Source: Hyaloraphidium curvatum (lineage: Eukaryota; Monoblepharomycota; Hyaloraphidiomycetes; Hyaloraphidiales; Hyaloraphidiaceae). From it: a stretch of DNA of 64,000 nt. Location of the stretch: positions 434,001-498,000 of the forward strand of contig JAIVFI010000036.1 of NCBI GenBank assembly GCA_025558095.1, in the 5' to 3' direction. The position numbers and the translations under genes were made by a program. Below are positions 22,789-32,414 of this stretch, in pieces (positions within the stretch are counted from its first letter, which is position 1; each line of letters opens with the position of its first letter). Under the pieces are notes generated by a model. That model did no database searches and was not told the DNA's origin. It was given only the letters and a program-made list of their open reading frames with translations.

Positions 22789-24060
22789 ATGCCGGGCACG
22801 CCGGCCGCCGGCCTCATGGAGCGGAACGCCGACTTTGTGCGCGCCCTCATCGGCGGCGCCGGGCCGCGCCCCGGGGGGCCCGCGCCCGCGCCGCTCAAGC
22901 TGCCCGCGGTGACCGACGCCTCGTCGTCGGCCACGCTGTCTTCGCCGTCGACGTCGTCCGCGCGCACCGCGTCGTCCAACACGCTGCTGTCGCTGGGCGA
23001 GGCGTGGAGCGGCGCGCTGCCGCCGACGCCCGCCTCGTCGGCCGCAACCCCGCCCGTCGAGCCGCCGTGGTTCCTCGCCGCCGGCACGCCCGGCACCCCG
23101 GGCTCGCTCGCGCTCGCCACCTCGTACTTTTCGCTGCCGGTGTCGGGCCACCCGCCGGCAGGGCACGGCACCCCCGGCACCCCCGGCACACCCGGCTCGT
23201 TCGCCACCTGGGCAAACTCGTCGCTGCCGCAGCCGCCCTCGGGCCTGGCGCACTGGGGCCACTCCTCGCTGCCGCAGCCCGCCGGCGCACCGAACCACCC
23301 CTGGCCCCAGGCATGGCCCGCCCAGCCCCTCGTGCGGGCGGCGATCGCCGGCGCCGCAGCCGCCCCCACGCCCCCCGCCTCCCCGGCCGCGCAGCACCCC
23401 GGCGCAGGTGCTCAGGGCTACTTTGCCCTGGCCCCGCAGCACATCCTGGCCCCACAGCCGCCCGCGCGCCAGGTATCCCGCCGCATCGTGCCGCCCCCCG
23501 GGACGCTGCTGCCCGCCGCCCCGCCCTTTGCGTGCCCGCTGTGCCTCACGGACCCGTGCCCGCACCGCCGCGCGCAGACCGACCCCGGCCCGGCACCCAC
23601 CACGCGAGGAGCCGCCGACCCCGCCCTCTCCAACTCGCTCCCCCTCCCCGCCCCCGGCTCGACCGCCGCCCCCGCCCCGAACGACGCCCCCCGGGTCTCC
23701 CGCTCCGCCTCGGCGCCATCCGGCCCGCCCGCCGCCCGCTCCCTCTCCGAGCCCCCCGCCGGCCGCCGCCGCCCCCCGCAGAAGGTCTCCTTCTCGCGGC
23801 GCGTCGTCCGGCACGCCACCTACAGCAAGAACGACTACGACCGCACCGGCATCGAGGTCGGCGCCGAGGGGTGGGACGAGGAGGACTGGGAGGGGTTCGC
23901 AGAGAGCAAGGAGGGGCGGGAGGCGGTCAGGGAGGCGCAGAGGGCCGCGGAGGAGGCGTATGCGGCGCAGCTGGAGGCCGCGAGGAGGGTGTACGGGGTG
24001 CAGGGGGCCGCGGGGTGGGAGGGCGGGTACGATTGGAGCGGCGAGGGGAGGGCCGTGTAG
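22789..24060 (+). CDS. Family member F: long Pro-rich protein with the most spinophilin-like docking motif
   Basis: 423 residues. Start at MPGTPAAGLMERNADFV. The N-terminal two thirds are low complexity with GTPGTPG and near-repeats of SSLPQP (NSSLPQPPSGLAHWG, HSSLPQPAGAP). The Cys/His cluster is FACPLCLTDPCPHR (C-x2-C-x4-C-x-H), reversed relative to the other members. Then comes the docking element PQKVSFSRRVVRHATYSKND followed by YDRTGIEV, with 8 residues between KVSF and TYS. The C-terminus has an Ala/Glu-rich helix (EAVREAQRAAEEAYAAQLEA) and GWEGGYDWSG. No LPDLKxFW tail. Single exon. In spinophilin the corresponding element runs KIHF..TYSNEDYDR, so binding to PP1 is inferred. Confidence 0.75.
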   Translation: MPGTPAAGLMERNADFVRALIGGAGPRPGGPAPAPLKLPAVTDASSSATLSSPSTSSARTASSNTLLSLGEAWSGALPPTPASSAATPPVEPPWFLAAGTPGTPGSLALATSYFSLPVSGHPPAGHGTPGTPGTPGSFATWANSSLPQPPSGLAHWGHSSLPQPAGAPNHPWPQAWPAQPLVRAAIAGAAAAPTPPASPAAQHPGAGAQGYFALAPQHILAPQPPARQVSRRIVPPPGTLLPAAPPFACPLCLTDPCPHRRAQTDPGPAPTTRGAADPALSNSLPLPAPGSTAAPAPNDAPRVSRSASAPSGPPAARSLSEPPAGRRRPPQKVSFSRRVVRHATYSKNDYDRTGIEVGAEGWDEEDWEGFAESKEGREAVREAQRAAEEAYAAQLEAARRVYGVQGAAGWEGGYDWSGEGRAV

Positions 24061-24289
24061 CGGTCGCGGTTAGGAGGGCGGTGTATTGGACGCCCGTAGA
24101 CGAATGCAGCAGGCTGCAAATCGTTGGCCGGCCGGATCTCCTGCTCTTGAGATGCGCAAAGAGGCCGATCGGCCCGTCTTCCCCATCAGCTTTGGAGGCG
24201 TCGCGGACGCACGGGTAGCAGTCGATCGCGTGTGGGGGGGGCTCTCTGAAACGCGTCCACAAACAGTCCGGCCAGCCCCGCTCCGCCGC

Positions 24290-25732
24290 ATGGCGATGCT
24301 CCGCGCGATCGCCGCGCTGTTCCTCCTGGCGCTGGCGACGACGTTCATGCGGTGGGACTCGTCCGGCGCCGTGCCCGACGCGCCCGCGGCGTTCCCCGCC
24401 GCGCCGGTGCTCTCCCCGCCGCCCCCGCCGCGCCGCCCTCCGGAGCCCCCGGCCGCCGACCCGCCGCGCGACGCTCCGTCTCAGGAAGCCCCGCTCCCGC
24501 CGCCGCCCGCCAACGACGCGTTGGACGTGGCGGACCCGCCGCCGGACCCCTTCTCCAGCGTGCACCCCAAAACCCTGCAGGGCACCTTCGACCTCGCCGC
24601 GCCCGGGCTGGACGAGCTCGTGGCGCAGGGCGCTTTGCCGGGCTACGCGCTGTTGGTCTTCGACGGCCGCACGGGGAAGCTCGGATCGCGCTACGGCGGG
24701 TTCGCGGACGCCGAGCGCAACGTCAGGGCGTCGGAGGGGACGCTGTGGAGGTTCGCGAGCGTCACGAAAGCGGTGACCGCCGCGGCGGCGCTGGCGCTGG
24801 CGGAGCGGGGCAGACTGGACCTCAACTCGTGGGTCGAGAGGCACCTCCCCGAGTTCTCCTCCGCCTGGGTGTCGGCCAACGGGACCGACAAACAGCCGGC
24901 AAAGGAGAGGCTCAAGGTGGTGCATTTGCTGACCATGACGGCCGGGTACCCGTACGCTCCCCCCGAGCCCGCGCCCGGCGACCCGTACCGCGGGCTGGGG
25001 TTCAAGGGGTGGTACTTTTCCTCGGACTCGGTCCCCATCCGCGAGCGGGTGGGCGTGCTCGCGGGCGTCGCGGCGCGGCACGAGCCGGGGGAGGCGTGGA
25101 CCTACGGGTACGCTTCCGACATCCTGGGCGCCGTCCTGGAGGCGGCTGCGGGGGAGCCCCTGGACGCGCTGTTCCGCTCGCTGCTGTTCGACAGCGTCGG
25201 CATGAACTCCACGGCCTTCTTCGTGCCCCCGGGAAGGGAAGCCGACCTCGCGGCCGTGTACCTGACCGGCACCAACGGGCTGGAACGCGCGCCCGACGGC
25301 GCCGGCACCGCCGCGCAGGGGGACTACGCCTCCGGCCCGCGCAGGTGCTTCTCGGGCGGCGCCGGCCTGGTGGGCACCGCGGGGGACTTCCTGCGGTTCG
25401 CGAGGATGCTCCTCGCCAACGGCTTCCTGGACGGCGCGAGGGCGATGAAGCTCGCGTCCGTGTCGATGATGCGGCGGCCGTGGGTGCGGTCGCTCTACGG
25501 GAACGGGAACGCGGCGTGGGGGTTCTCGGTCGAGGTGAGGCCCCGCGGGAAGCCGACGGAGTACGGCTGGGCGGGGGCGTACGGCACCGCGTTCGCGGTG
25601 GTACCCGGGAGGGGGTGCTGGGTGTTTGCGTCGCAGGTGCTGGGCGGGGGGAGGGCCAGGGCGCAGGCGAGGGCGAGGGAGGCGGCCGGGGAGGCGCTGG
25701 CTGTGGGGGTTCGGGGGACGGAGGGGGGTTGA
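24290..25732 (+). CDS. Secreted or membrane-anchored serine hydrolase of the beta-lactamase/class C fold
   Basis: 480 residues, one exon. The N-terminus (AIAALFLLALATTFM) is a signal peptide or anchor, followed by a Pro-rich stalk. The catalytic Ser157-x-x-Lys160 lies in FASVTKAVTAAAALALAERG, the Tyr motif in WTYGYASDILGAVLEAAAG (about residues 272-274), and a Gly-rich end motif in YGWAGAYGTAF where class C enzymes have H-x-G or K-T-G. Such proteins in fungi are esterases, transesterases or peptidases rather than antibiotic-resistance enzymes. Start chosen for the signal sequence; upstream frame stays open to 24086. GC content and lack of introns match a gene of bacterial origin, but this is weak evidence. 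Confidence 0.88.
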   Translation: MAMLRAIAALFLLALATTFMRWDSSGAVPDAPAAFPAAPVLSPPPPPRRPPEPPAADPPRDAPSQEAPLPPPPANDALDVADPPPDPFSSVHPKTLQGTFDLAAPGLDELVAQGALPGYALLVFDGRTGKLGSRYGGFADAERNVRASEGTLWRFASVTKAVTAAAALALAERGRLDLNSWVERHLPEFSSAWVSANGTDKQPAKERLKVVHLLTMTAGYPYAPPEPAPGDPYRGLGFKGWYFSSDSVPIRERVGVLAGVAARHEPGEAWTYGYASDILGAVLEAAAGEPLDALFRSLLFDSVGMNSTAFFVPPGREADLAAVYLTGTNGLERAPDGAGTAAQGDYASGPRRCFSGGAGLVGTAGDFLRFARMLLANGFLDGARAMKLASVSMMRRPWVRSLYGNGNAAWGFSVEVRPRGKPTEYGWAGAYGTAFAVVPGRGCWVFASQVLGGGRARAQARAREAAGEALAVGVRGTEGG

Positions 25733-26320
25733 GCGCCCGCCGAGTAAGAGCTGGGACGAGGGAAGGGAGAGTTGGATGACCGGCTAGTCAGGGTCGGGTT
25801 GATAATGGGAGCGGGGTCGAGGCTTGGGCAGAAGCGACACGCGCGTGAGGTGTCGGAGGGCGGGGGTCGGGCGGGTTACCCCTGGCCGAACGGCGGGTTC
25901 GGACAGCTCCAGATCCGTGCGTCCGTCCCCGGTCTCGATCGCGAATCGCATCGCCCTTGACTCACGCCTCGAAAACCGCCCGGCACGTTGCACAAATCCA
26001 GGATCAGATCCCTCTGCACAGTGGCCGATCCCCGATCCCGCCCGCATCGGAGGTCCGCCGTGCCGCGCAGGAACGCCCGATCCCGGCGGCGGTGGTCCGA
26101 TACCATCGCAGGGGATGTTCCACGCACGTTGGCGATGGTTTTCTCTTCCGGAAGGGGTGAAAAGCGATGAGGCGACAATCTGACGCCGGGGGCCAGACCG
26201 TTCGCCGCTCCCCCGAAAATCGAAAATGGGTCCGCCGTCGCCGCCCGCTGCCGCCGTCCCTGCCGACATCCCGAAACACCGCCGAACACTCGAACCCGCG
26301 ACACAGGATCCACGAGAAAC
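25733..26320. other. Intergenic region
   Basis: About 590 bases between two + strand genes. It contains an A-rich pocket just before 26321 and should hold the promoter of family member G. No gene, RNA or repeat recognised. Confidence 0.4.
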
Positions 26321-27010
26321 ATGCCGGACGGCGGTAACCCGCCTTCCCTCTTCCACGTTGTGCCCGCGCCGGCCCCGCCGCACGCCGCCGCCCGCGCGGT
26401 TCTCCCGCCCGCGCGCAAGGCCTCCTTGGACTCACAGGGCGGCGCGTGGCACTCCGCCGCCGCCGGACACGCATCCGAGCTGCTCTCCGCACTCCCCGCA
26501 CCCGGGTCCGCGGGGCGCTGGAGGTGCCCGCACTCGGACCCCTTTGGGGACGCCGAGGGCCACTGCTACCCCTGCCTTGCGGCCCTGGCGCGGCGGGCCT
26601 CCGAGCCCGGAGCGGAACGGCACCGCTCCCGAGCCCGCGGGGTGCTGCGGAGGACCGCCAGCGCGCCGCTGCCGAGGCGGAGGGTGTGCTTCGACCCCCA
26701 CGTCGCGTTCGCGGAGACGTGGGGGCCGGAGGAGTACGATCGGGGGATCCGGGTGCGCTCCGAGCCGCCCGTCGAAGAGGACGGCGACGAGGATACGGAG
26801 GACGACGGGGAGGAGGTGTGCGCCAGCCCGGACTCGGGGGTGGGCGAGCTCTGGACGGGGGTGCCGGAGCCGGCGGGTTTGCCCGATCTGAAGAGCTTCT
26901 GGGGAAAGGACGGGGGGCGCAGGGAGGCCGGGGTGCGGTGGAGGGCGAGGCCGGCGGATTCGTTGGGTAGGATGGGGAGCGAGGTCGTCGGGACTCGGTT
27001 CCACGTGTAA
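26321..27010 (+). CDS. Family member G: complete architecture (knuckle, RVxF-x8-TWGPEEYDR, LPDLKSFW)
   Basis: 229 residues, single exon; the fullest example of the family. Order: Ala/Pro-rich head; knuckle WRCPHSDPFGDAEGHCYPC (C-x-H-x9-H-C-Y-x-C); RGVLRRTAS, close to a SILK motif; RRRVCFDPHVAFAETWGPEE then YDRGI; an acidic stretch (EEDGDEDTEDDGEE); and ELWTGVPEPAGLPDLKSFWG. The gap between R-V-C-F and T-W-G is 8 residues. The same WTG.x-EP..LPDL[KR].FW tail is found in member I. Convergent with an F-box-like gene whose stop is only 49 bases away. Confidence 0.75.
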   Translation: MPDGGNPPSLFHVVPAPAPPHAAARAVLPPARKASLDSQGGAWHSAAAGHASELLSALPAPGSAGRWRCPHSDPFGDAEGHCYPCLAALARRASEPGAERHRSRARGVLRRTASAPLPRRRVCFDPHVAFAETWGPEEYDRGIRVRSEPPVEEDGDEDTEDDGEEVCASPDSGVGELWTGVPEPAGLPDLKSFWGKDGGRREAGVRWRARPADSLGRMGSEVVGTRFHV

Positions 27011-27059
27011 CACGAAAATGCACGGCAACTTCATTGGACGAAATGCACTGCAAATCGCA

Positions 27060-28359
27060 TCACAGCCCGGGCAACGAAACCTTCGTGGCCGGCGCGGCCG
27101 CCACCGCCTTCTCCACCTCGGCATCCGAAGGCACGCGCCCGTGCCCGAGCTCCTTGACCAGGTACCTCCGCAGGTCGAACTCCGCCCCCTCCGCCTCCGC
27201 CGCGTGCCGCTCCATCACCTCCCAGGCGCGTGAATCGCGCTCCTTTCGGGCCTCGGCGAGCAGCTTCTCCTTGGGGAACCACTCGTCGAAGTCGCGGAAG
27301 TTGACGTGCCCGCGGCGACCGGCCTCGGGGAAGCGCAGGTCCGCCGGGTTGAGCACCTCTCTGACTGCCTTTTCCACCAGGGGGATGCAGATGTCGTGCG
27401 CCACGTCTGCGAGGACCGCGTCCGCCCTGAGGTTGTCGATCGCCCGGTCGGTGCCTGGCCACGTGATCTCCGCGGAGATGATCCCGGAGTAGCGCTTGAG
27501 CTGCTTGTCGACGGCCTTGCGGAGATTCACCCTGCGTTTGTCCAGGCGGCACTCCGCCATGGCCGCCGCGCCGTCGACGCCGCCGTGGCACTGCCACTGC
27601 GCCATGAGCACCTCCCTCCTGTTGTACTGCGGAGGGCGGTCGGCCCGTTGGCGCTTCCTGCACCCGTCGCATCCGCAGCCGGGAACCCACCAAGTGCACG
27701 TTCGCCGTCCTCCTGCCGTAGCCGTAGCCGTGGCCCCTCTCCACGGTGCGGAAAGGCAGCCCCTCGAACACGGCCTTGGGCAGCCCGATCCTCGCGACCG
27801 CGGTCCGGTTCATCCTGCCGTACCGCGCCCTCGTCCACTCCTCCGAGGCCAAAGACCGCTCCCGCACCCACGCGCTGCGGTCCCACAGCTGCGCTAGGCA
27901 CGCCGCGCAGAGCCTTTCGCGCACGCGCCGTGCGGTCGCCACGAAGAACGGGAGGTCCGTCGCGAGCAGGCAGTCCAAGCGGAGGCAGAGGTGCTTCCCC
28001 TTTGCGCGGAGCTTGGCGAGGACGAAGCCGGCGTCGGGGGGTTCGGCCTTGCGGGAACGCTGCGGGCGGACGACACGTCATCGCTGCATCCCGGCGGCGA
28101 CCCCGCGGGAGGCTACATGCTTCCACCCGTTACGCTCCGCCGCCTTGCGCCACCACGGCATCCCGTCGAACGCGGCCATCATCGCCCTGCAGGTGCGCGC
28201 CAACTGGAAGACGGCGGGGATGCCTCCCTCCACCGCGGCAAGGGCGAGGAGGCGCTGCCGCAGCTCGGGAGCGAGGCCGGGGAGGGTGGGTGATTGAGGA
28301 GAGAGGAGAATGGGGGAGGGGAGGGCGGGATGGCGGCGTTTGGTCGCCCGGGGGGGCAT
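27060..28359 (-). CDS. F-box-like protein with conserved C-terminal region
   Basis: Three exons, 28359-28117, 28059-27691 and 27626-27060, give 392 residues. The head is F-box-like (LAPELRQRLLALAAVEG, FQLARTCRAM, WWRKAAERNGW). The middle follows a pattern seen in fungal F-box proteins: ATDLPFFVATARRVRERLCA, C-x2-C, LPKAVFEGLPFRTVERGHGY and TANVHL-YNRREVLMAQWQCHG. The C-terminus is a charged helix (NRREVL.., AVDKQLKRYSG) and FRDFDEWFPKEKLLAEARKE. The 64-nt second intron was chosen over shorter ones because it restores VHLYNRREVL. The first intron donor is ambiguous (gtagcc at 28116 or gtcgcc 15 bases later). Likely an SCF substrate receptor; target unknown. Confidence 0.72.
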
Positions 28360-28944
28360 CGTCGGACTGGAGTGATTGGACGCAGGTGCGGGTGGTGATT
28401 CATCAGCGCTGTCACGCACGACCACCCCATCTCGTTGTCGGCCTTACATTCTTTGGTCCGGGAGAACCGGTCGGCGCGGCGGAGCTAGCGCCGCCGGCCT
28501 CCGGGCGTCCGAACCGAGTGAGGCGGAAGTTCCTCTTCGCTCGATGCCACAGGGGTTGTTTCCGCCGAGACCAGGCCTTGCATGTCAGATTGCAGTCTCC
28601 CTTTCGACGACTCGGGCTTAGCGGGCAGAATTTGGACTCGAGGGACCGACAAGCATCTCGCGCACGGGCGAGAACCAATGCCGTGGGACGCCGCCTGGGC
28701 ACGAGTGGCACCGAGTGGCAAGGACGGCGGTGGGCATGCAGATGCACGCACGCGGATGCTCGGCCTTGGTGCGTGGACACAACGTCAGCACTGTTCGAGG
28801 CATTTGAATCCGCATGCGACGGCGCACTGCGCAGACGCCTTTGGTTGTGGTCGGCGAGCAAGGGCCTGGGCCGCGGGTACGGTCGCCGCCGCACCGGGAT
28901 CGCCCGCCGCAAGTGAGCACAACAACCGCCGCTGCCCCGCGCCC
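28360..28944. other. Divergent intergenic region
   Basis: About 585 bases between the divergent F-box-like gene and family member H. The frame of H stays open upstream to 28582, but that stretch reads as low-quality protein, so I treat it as promoter/5' leader. Confidence 0.45.
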
Positions 28945-31320
28945 ATGGCCCTCGAGACAGCGGACGACGACGACGACAACGATCGGGCGGTCGTGCCGGT
29001 GCGAATCCGCACGCGGGGGCTGCCGGCGGCCGGCGGCGTGGCGTGGGCGGCGGCGCACATCTTCGCGGGTGCGGACCCGCGGCAGCGCCTCGCGGTGGTG
29101 CCGGCGGCCGTGGCGGCGTTCCCGGACGACGACGCGCGGCTGACCGGCGACGGGTTTTCGATGCTGCTGAAGGCGGGGCTGGCAGCCCGCCCGCCAAAGT
29201 CGCTGCCGCTGTGCGACGCCGGCGTGCTCGAGTGCCTCTCGCCGGGGGAAGCGCACAGATGCGAGCCGCGGCTGCGTGCGCTGTGGTCCTCCGAGCTCAT
29301 CGTCAACCTCCTGCTGTGGCTGGGCGCACGCTCGGCAATCACCGGAGCCGTGGCGGGCTCCGAGGTTGTGTCGCACGTGCTTCCGCTGCCCGCCGTGGCC
29401 GCCAGGCTCGAAGCCCGTCTGGAGCGCATTCTGCGCACGGAGCTGGCCGCGTTCGCCTCGGAGGCTGCCGCCGCCGCCGAGGGCAGGCCGGCATCGCTCC
29501 TCACGCCCCGGTTCGCGGCACTGCAGATCTCGCTCGCGTGGGCAGCCACCCTGGGCCTGACGGCGCTCTCGCGCTCCTCCGTCGCCGTGACCTTCCTGAA
29601 GCTCCTCCTGTTTGTCTGGCGGGCCTCATGCTTCCTGCATGCCCCGCAGCACGCCAGCCTCGACGACGTGGTCTACCGCGAACACTTCCACTTTGCCGTT
29701 TGGCTGGCGCACAACACGCACGCCGCGCTGCGCGCCACGGGGGCAATCGAGGAGCCGCTGTTCGACGCCGCCAAGGAATTCGGCGCCGTCCCCCTCCCCC
29801 TGCCCTTTTCCCTGATGGCGGACCTCCCCCCCTCCTCGGGACGCCCGCGGAAAGCACCCGTGCCGGACATCATCGCCGCGGTCCCCCGGGCGACCTTTGC
29901 CGAGGTCGTCCGGATCACCGACCCCGTGCGGTCGCCGCTGCCCGGGGGCATGCACCGCCGCGTGCTCTCGCGGTGCGCTTCGAACCTCTTCGCGTACGGC
30001 ACCTCGCAGTTCGTCCCCCTGGTTTTGAACGCACACGCCGCCGCCGCCGAGTTTGCCTCGTGGCTCCGCGTGCGGGCGGGGCTGTCGGTGCTGGACGTCC
30101 TGGTCGCCGAGGCGCTGTCGGCGTTTGCCCGCGCCGATCCGGCGCTGGACATGCTCCCCGCCGGGTACCTCCCGGCGCTGGCATCCAACCCCCACATCGC
30201 CGAGGCCGTCTCGCGGCGGCGGCGGCTGGCCGACGGCGTGGCGGCGATCGAGCGCGGACTGCCCACAGGCCTCTTGGACGCGGTGCGGGGGAACGATCCG
30301 GAGCTGCTCGCGCGCGTGGTGCCCCCGACGGTGGATATGGGCGAGACGTCGCAGATCGTGGGGTACGTGACGGTGCTGGGTCTCGCGGGGATGCTGCTCG
30401 TGGCCCCCGAGCCGTTCGCGGACCTGTCGCGGGTGCTCCCCGGGGACGGCGAGTCGGCCATGTGGGACAGTGCGTCGGAGCTCCGCGGCGGCGACCTGTC
30501 CGGGACCTTGTCGTCCTCCAGCGACTCGGCGGGGGAGGACGCAAACCCCGCCGCGGGCCTGGTGCGCTTCTGGTTCTCCACACCCTCGTGCCGCCTCGCT
30601 GCGCAGCTCGCCTCCTCCGTCTCGGGCAACCTCCGCCTGCTCTCGCGCTTCCCCTCCCGGAGCGCCGCGACCCTGTACGTCTCGTGCGTCTCGGCGACCT
30701 CCGCGGCGTGGATGCACCTCCTGCTGCTGCGCAACTTCTCCGCGCTCTTCTCGGGCGCGGATGCGGCAAGCATGTCGCGCGCGCTGGACATCCGTGCGCT
30801 GCTCGCCGCCGACGTGCGCGCGTGCATCGCGGTGCTCGAGCTCCCCGGCGCGCCGCAGTACGCCTCGGCGGCGTCGCTGCTGCGGCAGCTGCTCTCCGAC
30901 TCGGGAGCGCGCATCACCCGCGGCGAGATGCAGCTCCTGCGGATGGCGCGGAGGGAGATGTCCGGGTGCCGCCACGCCGAGCGGGGGGAGGACGACGGCG
31001 CGTGCTGGGCGTGCCTGTCGGGGGTGAGGGGGGACGACCCGATGGCGGGGATCGAGGCGCCCGAGATCCCCGCGGGGAGGTCGCCGCAGATGGCCGGGTC
31101 GCCGGGCGGGAAGAGGGTCAGGTTCGACGCCGAGGTGAGGGTGGCGGTGACGTGGTCGGCGGACGAGTACCCGGGGAGGTCGCAGCGCGCGGCGGACTTT
31201 GTCGGAGAGGGGGGGGAGGAGATGGAGAAGGAGAGGGCGGCGAGGGCCGCGGAGAAGTGGGCGGCGCTAAGCGCGCTGCGGCGTGGGATGCAACCGGAGG
31301 GGAGAGGGGTGCAGGCCTGA
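28945..31320 (+). CDS. Family member H: large helical protein with C-terminal knuckle and RVRF-x8-TWS module
   Basis: 791 residues from Met 28945 (MALETADDDDDN). The first ~690 residues are rich in Ala/Leu helices (SSELIVNLLLWLGARSAI, FLKLLLFVWRASCF, TLYVSCVSATSAAWMHLLLL), loosely like the middle region of fungal transcription factors but without a zinc cluster; I cannot assign it. The last ~110 residues carry the family module: GCRHAERGEDDGACWAC (C-x-H-x8-C-W-x-C), then GKRVRFDAEVRVAVTWSADE followed by YPGR, again with 8 residues between F and T. No LPDLKxFW tail. The module thus occurs fused to a large domain, suggesting it is a portable docking unit. Single exon. Confidence 0.72.
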   Translation: MALETADDDDDNDRAVVPVRIRTRGLPAAGGVAWAAAHIFAGADPRQRLAVVPAAVAAFPDDDARLTGDGFSMLLKAGLAARPPKSLPLCDAGVLECLSPGEAHRCEPRLRALWSSELIVNLLLWLGARSAITGAVAGSEVVSHVLPLPAVAARLEARLERILRTELAAFASEAAAAAEGRPASLLTPRFAALQISLAWAATLGLTALSRSSVAVTFLKLLLFVWRASCFLHAPQHASLDDVVYREHFHFAVWLAHNTHAALRATGAIEEPLFDAAKEFGAVPLPLPFSLMADLPPSSGRPRKAPVPDIIAAVPRATFAEVVRITDPVRSPLPGGMHRRVLSRCASNLFAYGTSQFVPLVLNAHAAAAEFASWLRVRAGLSVLDVLVAEALSAFARADPALDMLPAGYLPALASNPHIAEAVSRRRRLADGVAAIERGLPTGLLDAVRGNDPELLARVVPPTVDMGETSQIVGYVTVLGLAGMLLVAPEPFADLSRVLPGDGESAMWDSASELRGGDLSGTLSSSSDSAGEDANPAAGLVRFWFSTPSCRLAAQLASSVSGNLRLLSRFPSRSAATLYVSCVSATSAAWMHLLLLRNFSALFSGADAASMSRALDIRALLAADVRACIAVLELPGAPQYASAASLLRQLLSDSGARITRGEMQLLRMARREMSGCRHAERGEDDGACWACLSGVRGDDPMAGIEAPEIPAGRSPQMAGSPGGKRVRFDAEVRVAVTWSADEYPGRSQRAADFVGEGGEEMEKERAARAAEKWAALSALRRGMQPEGRGVQA

Positions 31321-32414
31321 CGTGTTGGGGGGGTGTACAGGGGGTCGGGCATCGATTTTGCGTGATGATTGCGCGATTCGAAGTCGCCGGCGTGCAAAGC
31401 CACCGAGTTGCAGAGATTGCGAGCAGCGCGGGTTTATCCTGAACTCGAGGAGCGGAAGCCCGGCCGGCACGAGTCGGGGCTTGCCGACGCAGTTGCGACC
31501 TGTCCTGCAAGCAATGGTGCACTCTGGCAATCAGGGGAGCGGGTAGACACCAAGGGATGTCGCCTGCGGTCATTTCGAGACGGTGGGTCGGTGCTCGAGG
31601 GGGATTGGTCGAGCTGAGGGGGATTTCGATGATTCATCATTGCTGTGTTCCACAACTCGGCAGAGCAGAGGTGGTGCCCGCCAGTCTAGGTGCTCCGGGC
31701 GGCCGTGCTGGAGAGTTCGAACCCATCCACCACCTCCCCGCGGTCCCGCCGAGCCGCAGGTCCCCAGCAAACCGGACCGACACCGCCCGACGGGACCCTG
31801 CGGGCGGCCTCTGCGGAGGGGACACCGGTCCCGTCACATGGGCCGCCTTTCCGCTCTGGCGGGCAGCGCCGGACGTTCGCCGGACCAGGCAAACCGGCGG
31901 CGGTGTTTGTCTGCCGGTGCGGTGGTGTGGATGACACTGCTGATTGGGACGCGGATGATGTGTGAAGCCGCCGGCCGTGCGAAGGGTCTTCCTCGGCCGC
32001 CGTTGCCGCACCACCAGCCCCGTCGGCGGGCCAATTGCAGATCTCGGGCGCCGGGGGCCGCGGGGGGCCGCCATCACGCCCGGATGGCGGATGGCACCTA
32101 TGCTACCCGCCGGGACGGCGCTCGCGGTCGGCGGGGGGGCGCTCGGGGTTGCCGATCCGGGTTCCGCCGTGCCGATCGGCGGGCGGGTTGTGCCGCCGGG
32201 TGGTGCGCCGCGGCCGGCTCTCCCGGGCAACAGGGGCCGGGTGGGACGCCTAACGACGTGGATGGCCCGGGGAGGGCACGGTAGGTGTTGCCGGGGCGGG
32301 GCAGCGCCGGATGGACGTGCCGATCTGGTGATGGCCGCGCGATGGCAATTGCGCCGCCGGTTGATGGCTGGCCCGCAATCGCTTCTCTTCCTCCTCCTCC
32401 CCCCCGCCCCGGCG
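31321..32414. other. Long intergenic region
   Basis: About 1.1 kb. Several open frames on both strands give Pro/Arg-rich shadows with no family resemblance. The last 100 bases upstream of 32415 hold an alternative in-frame start (Met 32331). Nothing else recognised. Confidence 0.4.

Noticed and set aside
27653-27690. CGCDGCRKRQR zinc-knuckle-like reading in the F-box-like gene
   Set aside because: It lies in the 64-nt intron that restores the conserved VHL-YNRREVL join; keeping it would need an upstream frame change with no splice site.
31557-32414. Several open frames on both strands between 31.5 and 32.4 kb
   Set aside because: All are Pro/Arg/Gly-rich with no start context, no splice-supported continuation and no resemblance to other proteins here.
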